Assembly (NCBI GenBank): GCA_030267565.1
Contig: BRXU01000004.1
Location: 6,073,001-6,137,000 of the forward strand
DNA length: 64,000 bases
Reading direction: 5' to 3'
Source: Pleodorina starrii
Taxonomy: Eukaryota; Chlorophyta; Chlorophyceae; Chlamydomonadales; Volvocaceae
Positions within the stretch are counted from its first letter, which is position 1; each line of letters begins with the position of its first letter. Shown here piece by piece: positions 34,095 to 47,100 of the stretch. Under the pieces are notes generated by a model that ran no database searches, was not told the origin of the DNA, and worked only from the letters and a program-made list of their open reading frames with translations. The position numbers and the translations under genes are program-made.

Positions 34095-36028
34095 ATGGCT
34101 ACTTCGCCGTCTTCGTCCTTCAAGGAAGCGCTCAAGGCGCGCGGGGCCGCCTTCCCCTACGAATTCGAGATTGAGGGAGGCCTGGCGACCGGCATTCCGT
34201 CGGATGTGCACAGCGTCCGCGTCATCATCTTCTCAAACAAGGGCAAGAAGCTGGGCGCGTCGGATGCGGTAAGCGGGCCGCCGATGCGCCGTCGCCGCGC
34301 GCAACGAAGCCGGCGCGAACCTCCCTAAAAAATGCCTCCATCGAGACACGAGAAAATAAGCTCATACGTTCTGCTGATGAGACTGTGCTCCGCGGGAAGT
34401 CAAAAGGGCCACCGCGGGCGATGTTGGCGGCGTTATGACTCATCCGAAAGCAAAAACGATGGAGCGCCGATTTTGCGTGCGGCCAAAAGGCCAGGCATTT
34501 TTCCCGACGCTTTGGGTAAACTTCATACCTTCGACGTCGGCTTCGACTTCAGCACTGTTTTTTCCGCGTTGCGGCATCGCCTTGCCGATTCGCGCGTATT
34601 CGCGTGTGTGCGGCCTACACGAAGCCCGCCGACGAACCGCAAGCGGCTTGCGTCGAAACCGCATCCGCGACTCAACATTTTTCGCAGCAAATATAATTAT
34701 ATGTACACACATGCCTTCACACCGGTATGGGCCTGCGCAGTGTAGCGCGCGATGTGATACTGCATGACCTGAACTCGAACATGGCCCGGCGCATGCGGGC
34801 GGGAAAAACCAGTTACCGTGTCACCATCCTCGAAACATGAAAGTCGCATACAGACCAGACCGCGACGCCCCAACGGCTCAACGGCCTTGGGTTTGACTCG
34901 CCCCTCGCCGTCCCCCGCGTCCCCAAGGCTCCACGACCCCTCGCAGCGCCTGCGCGCAGTCACCCGCCCTCTCCAACCCCAACCCCCGACCCCCGCGACC
35001 ATCCTCATGACATCCCAAACCCGAATCCAAACCTTAATCCGCACCTCGCCTCTGATCCCCGCCCTCCACCGCCACCATCACCACCGCTGCCGCCAATGCT
35101 GCCGTACCGCCATACCGCCGTACTCCCTCCACACACACAGGTGGACACGCTCCCCGCCGGCGTCCAGGGCGGCACCGCCGATGTGCGGCCCTTCCACTTC
35201 AGCACCAAACTGCGCCGCGACTCGGCCGCCCCCAGCGCCAACACCCTCACCCCCAAGGCGAGTTGGCCGTTGAGCCTGTCGGTTTTGTGGTGGTTGTTAC
35301 AGTTGGTGTTTGAAGGGAACGAGCCTGGGCTCCCGGGGGGACCGCAACACAGCCGAGTACAACCCATCCAGCCCGAGCTCAACCCGAGCTCAGTACGAGG
35401 CCAGGAAGCCCCAGGGTTGCGCCGGCTGCCGGCCGCATGCGGTGTAGCGCCACCGGCCGCGCCCCTTTTGCATCTTTGTCCGCCGGCACCTACTTCCGGC
35501 GTGGCGACTGGCGAGGCCTGACCCGACCCGCCTCTCCTGCCTCTTTTTTTGTCTCTTAACATACCTCCATACATAAGAATAATCAACCGCCTTCCTCCCT
35601 TCGCCTCTCGCTGATAACTGACCAACCAATCAACCAACCAACAAACCAAAAAATTCACAAACCAACAAAACGCCTTCATCCGTCCCTTCCGCAACCCCCT
35701 CCACCTGCCCGCCCCAACCCCGCACCAGATCTCGCAGCTGTGCCTGCAGGGCAAGCGCGACGGCGGCGGCACCGGCGGCCACCGACCCCTCATTTCTCTG
35801 TTTGAGCGCTGGGAGGACCTCGCGGTGGCATCCCTGGATCTCTCAGCGCTCGCCAACCGCTCCGAAGACCTGGCCTTCGGGATCGAGGCGGGCACTCCGG
35901 CGCCGGCGCCGGCGCCGCCGCCTCCGGCGGCGCGGCGCCACGTGATGTGGACCAATCCGGAGGCTGCGGACATCGGCTTGCAGGCATGTCCGCGCAACTG
36001 TGATAGTTTCATTGATTATGTGTGTGTG

Positions 36029-36098
<70 letters not shown>

Positions 36099-39000
36099 CT
36101 GTTACATATCTGCCGGGCCGACGCTGGCCGGGGGCGCTAACCCGCCCACATACGGGAGACCGCCGAAGCACTCCTTTGTTGAGGAGGGGCGTACCACCTT
36201 GTCCGCACACTGCACCGGGAAGTGCTAACCGCTGCGCCGTAATCGTCACAGGACAGCGTCCACCTGATTGTCCATGTGCCAGCTAAGCTAGCCCCAGGCG
36301 CCTACTGTCCTCGGTCCACCGAACGCATGCTCTACAGCTGCGTAATCTACCAGGGCACTCACACCGGTGCCATTGCCACCTCCTATATCCTTCGGAAGTC
36401 TGCCGCCGCCCGATCTTAGTTATCCAACCACCACCTGCTATGCAGTCTGGTCCAGGCCCTATGCAGACTCATTCCTCCACCACTGCTCTGCGGCAGCGTT
36501 GTAGTCTTCTAGGTGGCATCCCACTCCAGCCGCCCCGCGCACCAGAGGACACCATTGTCTCCAGCCTTCGACACCCCGATCTCTTTCACCCTTTCGTTAC
36601 AGTATCTGACCGGGCCCTGACGCTGGCCAGGGGCTGCTAACCCAGCCCCGACGGAAAGACCGCCTAAGCACTCTCCCCCTTGCGGTGGGAGAAGGGCGTG
36701 AGGGGCCGCTACCCCCTCCTGCTCGACGCGGAGCTGGCTGCGTCGTACACCCCATATACGGGTGTACGGCGCAGCGGCTCCCCAAAGGCTTGAGCTCACA
36801 GCCTGCCATATACGGCAGCTGGGCCCTTCGTCCGCACAAACAGCAGTCGCGCCGGCGCGCTACACGGCGCCCGCGCTGTCCTGCCCGCCCTGAAGTCCTT
36901 GCAGCGCCGGGGCGCCCGGCCGGCCTGCTACCGGCTGGCGGTGCTCCTCTAGGCGCGTGTATTATAGTGAAGAGACGGAGAGAGGAATATCGTCGTTGAA
37001 AGCTGTGTCGGAGGGGGCGCCCTCGCTGCGTCGTCGATGCGGCGGCATCGAGCCGACCCGCGGGTCGCTTCGTTAGCCGCTGCGGCAGTGAGCGCGGGGG
37101 AGCTTCCTTCATGAGGGCAGCATCCGCGACAGCGTCGGAAGTCCAGAGCCTTGCCTGGTTGGGTTTACGGTAGCTGTATTTTGCAAGGCGCAAGGCGCAA
37201 CGCACACCGCCGTCCTAAGAGCTTTTATCAAAGTTATTAAAGTTCGGCCCCCTAACCCTCATTCGATCCCCTCCTAGATGCGCACCTTCCTCATTTCTCT
37301 ATTTGTGCACTTGTGGCCTCCTCCTCTGGCCCCCTCTTGCGCGTTCCTCTCCCACCCCCCCCCTCCCCCTCCCTGCAGCTCACCCTGGGCTCCTACGCCT
37401 ACGAACAAGGCCGCACCGCCATGCAGCGAATCCTGCACCCACTCACCCCGCCAACCCCCTCCGAGCCCGCGCCCACCGCGCCGCCCGACGCGCCCATCTC
37501 CCCCTCCGCTGTACCCTCCACGGCCCCCGCCGGCCCCTCCGCCGCCGAGGGCGCCGCAGCGGTGGCGCCGCCAGCACCGACGCCGACGGCGCCGACGGCG
37601 CAGGCGCCGTCGCCGGGGCCTCTGGCCACCGGCGCGGCGGCGGCGGCGCCGCAAGCGGCGCCGTACCTGTCCTCTGGGACGGCGCCGCCGGCGCCGACGC
37701 CGGCGCCGGAGCCGGCGGCGGCTTTCCCGCCTGGAGGTGCGGCGGTCGGGTTCGCGGCTGCGGCGGCGGCGGCGCCCTCGGGGGCGGGGGCGGGGGCGGA
37801 GGGTGAGCCGATGGCGGGCACGGGCGCGAGCGGCGCCAGGCAGCCGCCACCGCCGCAGGCTTACGACTCGCTGCCCGAGGAGCTCGGTGAGTGCGTCGAG
37901 GGCATCGGTATCGGTTAATCGGTATCGGTTAATCGGTTAATGTTTGGTTTCGTTGGGATCGAGGACCTGGCTGTGGTCCCTCGGCCTATGGAGGGGCCGA
38001 TGGTGCACACCAAGATGCCACGCCGCCGCCCGCCCCGTCGCGCCCGCCACATGCCCGCCCGCCATATGCCCCTTCCCAGACAACGGCAGCGACCGCCGTT
38101 GGGTGCCCGCCGCCGCGCGTCTGCCGTCCGAGATGCTGCCGCGCACTCCGCGGCCCTCCCTGGACGAATCCTACGTCCCCGGCTGTGCCGCCGCCGCTGC
38201 CGCCGCCGCTGCCGCCGCCGCCGCCGCCGCGAACGACTCAAACCCCCGATTCAGCCCCGCCCCCGGTGCGGATTGAAACCCATTTCTACTAACTGGGTGT
38301 ACACAAGTGGATTGACACAACAACAACTCTTAAAACCCACTAAAACTCTAAAACCCAGCAACAACAACAACTGGATTAACACATTTGCACATGCACCGAT
38401 CCCGCTTTGGGTGCTAGCTTGGGTGCTTAGCGCCACCGAGAACTGCATTGCGCATTGCGCATTATAAGGGTGCTTACGCCACTGCCCCTGGGCCTTCGCT
38501 CCGTGGACCGACAGGCCTGCCAGCGGCGGCGGCTCTAGACGCGCCCGCCGCCGCCGCCGGCACCGTCACCGGCGAGAAGATGCCGGGAGAGGTCGCGAGG
38601 GGCATGCCGACGGCAGCGGACGCCGCCGCTGCCGGCGTGCCGCCGGGCATGGGGCTCGCCGAGGCGGCGGCGGCGGGGGCGGCAGCGGGGGCGGCGGCGG
38701 GGGCGGCGCCTATGAGGGTGTCCGGTGAGACTCAGATCGTGACGCAGCCGCAACCGGGACAGCAGGTAGAGGTCAAGCCAATGGAGAAGGAGAAGGAGGT
38801 GGAGGAGGAGGACGGCGGCGGCAGGAAGGGCGGAGGTGAGGGACGGGGATGAGGGACGGCTGCTTGGAACGTGTGGGCTGTGCGGATTGTGCACCCTTCG
38901 ACGGACGGGACACGACGGAGTGGCGGGTTTCATCGTTTTGATGCATTTTTGATTTAGGGCCAAAACCTCCATGAATGGATGAATGGGCTGGAGCCCAAGC

Positions 39001-41154
39001 CGCAAACACGGACCCACGGGTCGGTCGTAACGGCTCGTGCCGCGTGCGCCCACGAGCGCGGCGTGTTACGATGCTCGGCCAGCGGCCACCCCAACCCTTC
39101 CGGCGTATTATTGTTGCCGATTGGTGATTGTTATGTTCTTCCAACGTTTTGAGGCTTTGACGCGGAACGCGGGTCTGGGCGCGTCTCGGGGCAAAAGGGG
39201 ATAATGGACTTAGGGTAATTGGATAATTTTCAACTATGAAGCCGCGCCGGGAAGATATGCGTCACTTGGAGGGCAGCAGGGCACTGCGTTAGACCTCACG
39301 CGGCTCTTCGCGCGGCCCGTAGGTCTGTCTGCCGCCGCCGCCGGCGGCGCGACGGCGCTCGTCGGCGGCGCCGTCGTCGCCCCCGCCATGGCGGCGGCGG
39401 AGCGGGGCGCCAAGGGCCTGGTGGGAGCGGCGGAGGGCGGCGCGGTTGCGCCGGTGGAGGGCGCGGCGGGACTGGGGCACCGGGCGGTCGATGGCGCGGC
39501 GGCGGTGGTCAAGGCACCTGTGGAGGCGATTGGCGGCGCGGTGACGACCGCTGTGGACATCGCCAAGGGTAAGCAAGCGCTGAGAGCTGGAGCTCAGTTC
39601 GGCGCCCGAGGCGCGTGTTGCGTGGCTCTGTGGTTCGCCGGTGGTTCTGCTCTATGGCTTTCTCTCTGTATTGGGTCGATAGGCAGGTTGGAAAAGATCA
39701 CATCGGGCGCCCTTTCCGGGTTGTGGGTTGTGGGTTGTGGTGGGAGCGCGGATGTGACCTTTTCTGCATCAGCGGTAACCCCGACTGATCTGCTGTGATG
39801 TGCTCCCCGCCCCTCTCCACCCTCGCAACGGTTTATCAACGATTTAAGAAACCGCCATTTCCCCATTCACCCTCTCCCCTTTCGCCCTTCCCCCCCCCCC
39901 AAGCCGCTGTGACCGCCCCCGTATCCGCCGCGGGCGCTGTGGCCAAGGGCGCCGCTGACTTGGCTCTGGGGGCGGCCGAGGTGCCGGTGGCGCTGGTGAC
40001 GGGGGGGCCGGGGGCGGCGGTGGCGGCGGGGGCGCGCGCGTTGGAGGCGCCCCTGGAGGCGGGTCGAGCGGCGGTGGCGGGCGGGGCGGAGCTGGGCGCG
40101 GCGGTGCTGGAGGCGCCGGTGCGGCTGGGGGCGGCGGCGGTGCGTACGGCGGCGGACGTCGTGGAAGGTACGGCAACTTGCGGACGGAAGGTACCGTTGC
40201 CTGTACAGGGCTTTGCCGTCCCTTGCTTCTCCCTACGGAGAGGCGATTTTGAAACTGAAGTCGTTGATTCTGCACGCATCAAGCTACCGGTGTAACGAAC
40301 GAACGAACTATAACAGACGCAGATGCGAGTCGCGGCTTCAGCAAATGAGGTCCTTCCAGCTGCGGTCTGGCTGCGGAGGAAAATGTCGCCAGCCAGCCAA
40401 AGCTGCTTCTATTGCGTTGTATCGCTTGCCTAATTTATCGTTTGCCTTCGCTTTGTTGCTGATAACCCGAATTTTGGTAGCTGCCATTCATGCACGATGC
40501 GTCAAGACTTTGACCGTCTCCTTCGTTCTGCTGTCTGCAAACCGGCGGCAGGCGTTACTGTGGGCCCTATGGAGGCCTCCAAGACCGCCCTTCAAGCCGC
40601 CACCGGGGTCGCCACCAAGGTCTATGAGGCGCCGCTAGAGGCAGCGAGGGCCGTGGGAGGGGCTGTGGGCGGCGGCACCGCCGCCGCCGCCACGGCGCCG
40701 CTGCGCGCCGCCGGCGCCGCCGTACACGGCGCCGTCGACGCCGTCACCGCCGCCGTCAAGGCGCCGGCGGAGCTCGCCGCCGCCGCCGTCGGCGGCATGT
40801 TGGCGGCGGGCACGGAGGCGGTGGCGCGCGGGATCGAGGGCACGGGCAGCGCCGTCGGCGGCGCCGTCGACGCGGCGGCGGCGGCCGCCAAGGCGCCGCT
40901 GTACGGCACGGCAGCCGTCGCCAAGGGCACCGCAGGTGGGATGGAACCAAAGACTCCTTCCCTCCCCAAACCTTCTCCAAATATCTATACGACAAGTGTT
41001 TCAACACGCCGCCGTGTGCCGTGCTGCCGTCCCCTCGCCCTCCCCTGCCTCCCCACCGTCCATGTCACCCAACGCAGCTGCCGGCATCCGCGGTGCCGCG
41101 GCCTCCGGAGCGCCCCTCTCCCTCATCCCGGGGACCCAACGCCGCGAAGAGGGC

Positions 41155-41194
<40 letters not shown>

Positions 41195-44100
41195 GGGGCC
41201 GGCTGGAGCCGGGACCGGCGGGCGCGCCGGCCGGGCCCTTCATCCCCGACGCCGCCGCCGCCGCCGCCGGCCCGGCGCCGTACCGCCGCCCCGCTGCGGA
41301 GGGCGTCGCGCTTTCCGCTGAGCGTCCCGGCCTGGGGGAACCGGCGCCTTTGCCCGCCGGCGGCGGCGAGGCGCCCGTCACGTACGACGGTGGCGGCACT
41401 GCCGCCGCCGTACGCCGGCCTGGGTTGGACGAGCTGCCGCCGGACCTGGCGGCGGACCTGGAGCAGGCCCGGTGGGAGGAGGTGGTGGCTGGCGGCGCGG
41501 GTGCGGGTGAGGAGCTGGTGGAGGGGGTCCATGTACCTGCGGAGGAGGTGCATCCGCCGCCGCAACCGCAGTCCGTCAAGCCGACCGGTGTGGCGGGTGA
41601 GCGGGCACTGCGGGCTGCTGCTGCTGCTGCGACGGCCGCGTGTATGTGTGTGTGTATGTGTGTGTCTAAAGCTCTATCCGCCAGTCGTACATAAACCGTA
41701 CATTATGGTTGTCACACAACCAGAATTACGCCATGATGGTGTTTGGTAGGGCATTTTGAGTGTAGGCCGTATAATCGTACATGTACGATATTCTGCAGGC
41801 GTCGTGCTCCACGGGGCCGCGGAGGCGCTCCGGTCCGCTGCAGTCGGCACCGCCGCCGCGCTGGGGCTGGAGCCGCTGATGGAGGCGGCGGAGCGGGGAG
41901 CGGCGTCGCTGGCTGACGGCGCCGCCGCTGCCGCGGCGGCGCCCGTCGGCGCCGCCGCGGGCGCGACCAAGGCCGTGGTGGGCGGCGCCGCCGGCGCGGC
42001 GGGCGGCGCCGTGCGGGCGATCGGCGGCGCGGCGGAGGGCGCGATCGGGCTGGCGCGGGGTGAGTGGCGGCGTGGCGGTGTGTTCGCGGCCTTCGCGCGG
42101 GGTTGAAGAGCGGCACATCCTAATGAAATCGAGTCAATGACCAGTATAGTTACATTACATCGCACCCTTAACAGTTAGTGGTGGCCATATCCCGGAAGGG
42201 AACACTGGCCGTTGGGTACTCCCTCGCCCCCCCCCCCGCCTTCACGCCCATCACCCGCCCTTTCCCCTTCGCCCTTCCCCCCTCCGCCCTTCCCCCTCAG
42301 CCGCTGTGACCGCCCCCGTGTCCGCCGCGGGCGCTGTGGCCAAGGGCGCCGCCGACTTGGCTCTGGGGGCGGCCGAGGTGCCGGTGGCGCTGGTGACGGG
42401 GGGGCCGGGGGCGGCGGTGGCGGCGGGGGCGCGCGCGTTGGAGGCGCCCCTGGAGGCGGGTCGAGCGGCGGTGGCGGGCGGAGCGGAGCTGGGCGCGGCG
42501 GTGCTGGAGGCGCCGGTGCGGCTGGGGGCGGCGGCGGTACGTACGGCAGCGGACGTCGTGGAAGGTACGGCGGCTGTGTCCAGGCGAGGGTGGGGAACTG
42601 CCCTGCTCTTGCTGTTAGGTGTTTTGGTTGGCAGTGCAGTACAGTGCAGTACAGTGCAGTACAATGCAGTACAGTGGGCTCCAGATCCTCCGAAGGATCC
42701 TCCGCTGCTCAGTTGCAGTGGCTTTGGCCCTTGCACCCCTTATCCTACCTTGTCCATGCATTACCTGAGAGATAGAGAGTGAAAGAGCGCGCACATACGT
42801 GCGAACAGATTAAGGGTCTAGACTCTCTGTCTTGGCCGCGTCGCTCTGTCAGCCGATGTTTAGGACCCATGGGTCGGCAGCCACCTTTACCAGACCAACC
42901 GCGGCCCGTCTGGGGACTGCTATGCTCGTAAGGCCGTTGCTTAATTGATGAGCCTGCCTTATGGCCCGTGGATTCCATCACCACGACCGCCACTGCCGCC
43001 TCGCAACTTCCTTCTTTCCGGTTTCCGATTTCCAGTTTCCGATTTCCGGTTTCCGGTTTTCGCCCGCCCTCTGCCCACCCCAATGCCCTCCTCGTCCCTC
43101 TGGCCCCTCAGCGGCGACGGTCGTCCCCATGCAGGTCGCCAAGACCGCCCTCCAAACCGCCACCGGTGTCGCCACCAAGGTCTATGAGGCGCCGCTAGAG
43201 GCGGCGAGGGCCGTCGGCGGAGCCATCAGCGGCGGCGCCGTCGCCGCTGGCACGGCGCCGCTGCGCGCCGCCGACGCCGCCGCACACGGCACCGTCGACG
43301 CCTTCACCGCCGCCGTCAAGGCGCCGGCGGAGACTGCCGCCGCCGCCGTCAAGGGCCTTGTGGACATGGGTACGGCAGCGGTGACGGCGCCCATCGACAC
43401 CGCCGGTGCCGTACTGACCGGCGTCGTGGACGTCGCCGCCGCCGCTGCAGCGGCGCCGGTGCACGCCGCAGCGGCGCTAGCGCGCGGCGCTGTGGGCGGC
43501 GCCGGCAGCCGCGCTCGTACGACGGGTACGGCGCAGGAGGTGGCGGGCGGCGTGATGGCGCTGCCGGGCCGCGCGGTCCGTACGTCGGGTCGCGCGGTTT
43601 CGGGGCTGGCAGGCGTGATGCTGGCCATCATGGGGTTGGGAGCGGGTAAGTACGGCCGTACGACAACTCTTGGAGCCATGCAGCAGTACACGTCCTACAC
43701 ATCTCGCGGCATGTTACCTTTCTGATATTTTCTGTCTTCGCCTTCTTCAAGCATGGCCACACACATACACGAACTCACACCACACGCAAATACATTACGT
43801 ATGCACCTGACCCCACCTCCCACACCGACCCATGGGTCACACCTCCCAAACAACAAACCGAACAGGTGCCCTGGCCGCGCTGATCTACCGCACCTACACC
43901 ACCCTCTCGGAGGCGCTTCACCGGGTGCTGCGTACCACCAGTACGGCAATGGGCCGCCGTACTCCCAGCTTCGAGGCGATGCCGCTGACGGCGGAGGCGG
44001 CGCACGCATTCGGCGAGCGGCAGGCGCCGTACAGGCGCCGGTCGGGATTTGTGCGGCGAATGTGGCTCGACGCGTCGTCGACAGTGTCGTGGGCTGCGGA

Positions 44101-47100
44101 GGCGGCGCTGGGCGCGTGGCTGGCGGCGGTGGCGGCCTTGATGGGCGGCGCCAGTGAGTCACGTAACGTCACGTCAGGGGGGGGCGGGCGGCGGGCGGCG
44201 ATTGGGAGGCGTTGATCCGGCTCGGGGCGTCGGGGGTCCTGTCTCTCTCTAGTTGGGCGTGTCTCTGTGGGGGATGGGGAGTGGGGTCCTCCTCTTCTTC
44301 GAAAGCTGGAAAGGGATCGAGGGGGACGGCGTGGGTTGTTTGGCGGCGGTGAAGGGGAAGGCTGTGTGGTGGTGTGGCGCAGGCGGAGGTCTCCATCTCG
44401 TCTTGTCCTGCTCGCTGTTCGCTTGTCTCGCCACGTCCTGTCCGCCGCCCCCCCCTCAACCCGCACCTCTTTTGTGTCTTGATGTGAACCCCTCCGCGCC
44501 CACCTGGTTGCCCCTTTCACTTCTTTGACGTCCGCGCTGCGCACCCGTGTGCCCTCTTGCCTGCTCCCCAGTGCTGCTGGGCCGCTGGCTGGTGGACGAG
44601 AGCAGTCCGCTGTTGGCGCCCTTCAGCCCCGAGCTCCGGGAGGAGAAGCGGACGGCGCTGAGGCGACACGGCGGCGGTGGTGGCGGCCTCATCGGCGGCA
44701 CAGATGTGGGCCGCGGCGCTGCGATCGGCGCCATCGGCGCCGCCGCCGCTGCTGGCGCCGCCGCCGGCGGCGGTGGCGTCATGGATAGCGACGAGCTGGA
44801 GAGCTCTAGCGAGGATGACGAGTACGGCAAGAATGTGAGGCCTAGCGTTTACCCTGGCGGCACTCAAAAGTCAAGTAGCCCTCCTCTCCCCTGTCCCTTC
44901 ACACTTTCCGCGCATCCCCATCACCATCCCCACCGCCCCACCACCGCTCCTCACTGCTCCTCAGCTGCGGTCCTACCACGAGGGGCTGTTGGGCCTCTCC
45001 CCAGCCAAGCCGCCGCTGAGGGAGCGACTGGCGGCCATTCAAGGGTCACTGGGTGCGGGCGCAGCGACCGCGGGTAAGGGGGTGAGGGGTGAGGGGTGTG
45101 TGAGGGCATGCGGTGCATGAGACGCGTGCGGTGCGATGCCTGTGCGATGCCTGTCTGCCCCTGCCTGCCTGCCCGCCTTCTGTGACTCGATTCATTACCG
45201 CATTATTCACCGCATTTAAACACTTCCCGTTTTCCCGACCATCTCGGGGTGTCCGCTAAGGCACGCTGGCGCACCGCGGCGCGCACCTGGCGGGGACGGC
45301 GGTGGAGGGGGGCGCTAAGACGGCGGTGCTGCTGGGGGCGGTGCCGCTGGCGGGCACGGCAGCGGCGGCGGGTGGGTGGCTTGGTGGCTGGGTGTGTGGG
45401 GGGGGGAGGTTGATTTGATACCTCGTGGGCGGCGTGTGTGTTGGCGTGCATCCAGCAAATTGATACGTCAATCCGGTGCGGCAACAGCGGTTCACGCAGA
45501 TTTTGCAATGATGCACAGTGTCTAGGACGTAGTGTCGAGGACGTCACCAGGGTTTTGCTCCCCCCGCACCTTCTGCCTCCACTCACCACCACTGCATCAC
45601 ATGCTGCCACTCCTCCGCTTCGCTGCAGGCACGGCGGCTGCGGCGGCTGTGGCCCTGCCAGCGGCCGGCGCGTACGGCGCCTACGCCGGCACGCGAGCTG
45701 CCGTACGCGGCACCCGCCGCGCCGCCGCCGCCGGCGGCTCCGCGGTGTCTTGGGTCGGCCACATGATGTGGGAGTCCCTGGAGTGGATCCTGGACTTTGC
45801 GGGTGCGTTATTCGGTTGGGGGTTTGTCGGTTGGGGTATTTCCTTCGTTGGAAGTTGGGAGTCGGCCGTTTGACGGCGGTCAACGTGGGCTGCTTAACTG
45901 AAACGGTGGAGTACAACAGTAAAGCAATACGGCAGTACGGAGTGCATCTTCAGTCCAGCGGATCGACCCACTTCCCACGTGACAGCCAGCCGTAACGGAT
46001 CATCGATTTGCAAATAAAGAGAGCGTGCCTGCATGCCTGTATCTTAACCGCCATCGCGTCGCCATCGAGCTTTTGTTCCAAAAACGTCCGAAACGCCAAA
46101 ACGTCCGAAACGCTGACATGCAGAGCGCGTCTGGAGCACCTGGTTGGGGCTGTTGCTGGTGGGTGGCCTGATGGCCGCGGGACTTGCGGGCCGGACGGCG
46201 AGGGCGGCGGCGGGGCTGGTGGCGGCGGCGGCGGCGGCTCCCAGCGACCGAGCGGCGTGCAGCCGGCAAGCGGCGGTGGTGCGGCGGCTGGGGCCGCGGT
46301 ACGGCACCGGAGGTCCGGGCGCCGTCACTTTGGTGCCAGGTGAGTGGGTGGGTGGATCGGGCGGTTTGGGGAAGTGGTTGGGAGGGGTAGTTGGCTTTTG
46401 CGATTGGTAGAGGTGCCTGACGTGGCGGGTTGGGGTGATGTGGGGCGGTGTGCTAGGGATGCCAGAGATCGGTCGGGTTACACATTTCCGGCACATAACT
46501 TTTTGGCATACAAAATTTTGGCATGTACCAAATTTATGAGCATGTTGCTGCCGTACATGGGCTCCTAAGTCCCTCCCGTTGTTGCTGCCGTACATGGACT
46601 GCTAAGTCCCTCTTGGGCTGCTAAGTCCCTCCCGTTGACCTTTCTCGTCCGCACCGACTGCTGCACCGACTCAGTTTCCGTACTCCGTACTCCGTACTCT
46701 GTACACAGGTCCCCTGAAGCATCTGATGCTGCCCTCCGCCGCCCAAGCGCTACTGCTGTCTAGCACCCCCGGAGGCGGCGGTGGCGCTGCCGACCTATCA
46801 CGCTACAGCTTCAGCTCCTCGACCGCTGCCGCCGCCTCCGACGCACCCGAGCGGGCCACGTCTCCCTCCGAGGCGCCGTCCCTGAGCGGCGGCGACTATG
46901 GCGGCGGCGAGGAACACGGCAGCCGTGGCGGCGGCATCCTGTCGTACTTGCTCACGCCGGCCGTGATGGCCGTCGCGCTGGCGGTCGCCGCAGCGGACGT
47001 CTGGGCCTGGCGTATACGGCAGGCCATCGTACACGTGTGGTACATCACCATCGGCAGCAGGGCGTCCAAGGCGCGATCCATGGGTCAGCGGCAGCGGCGG

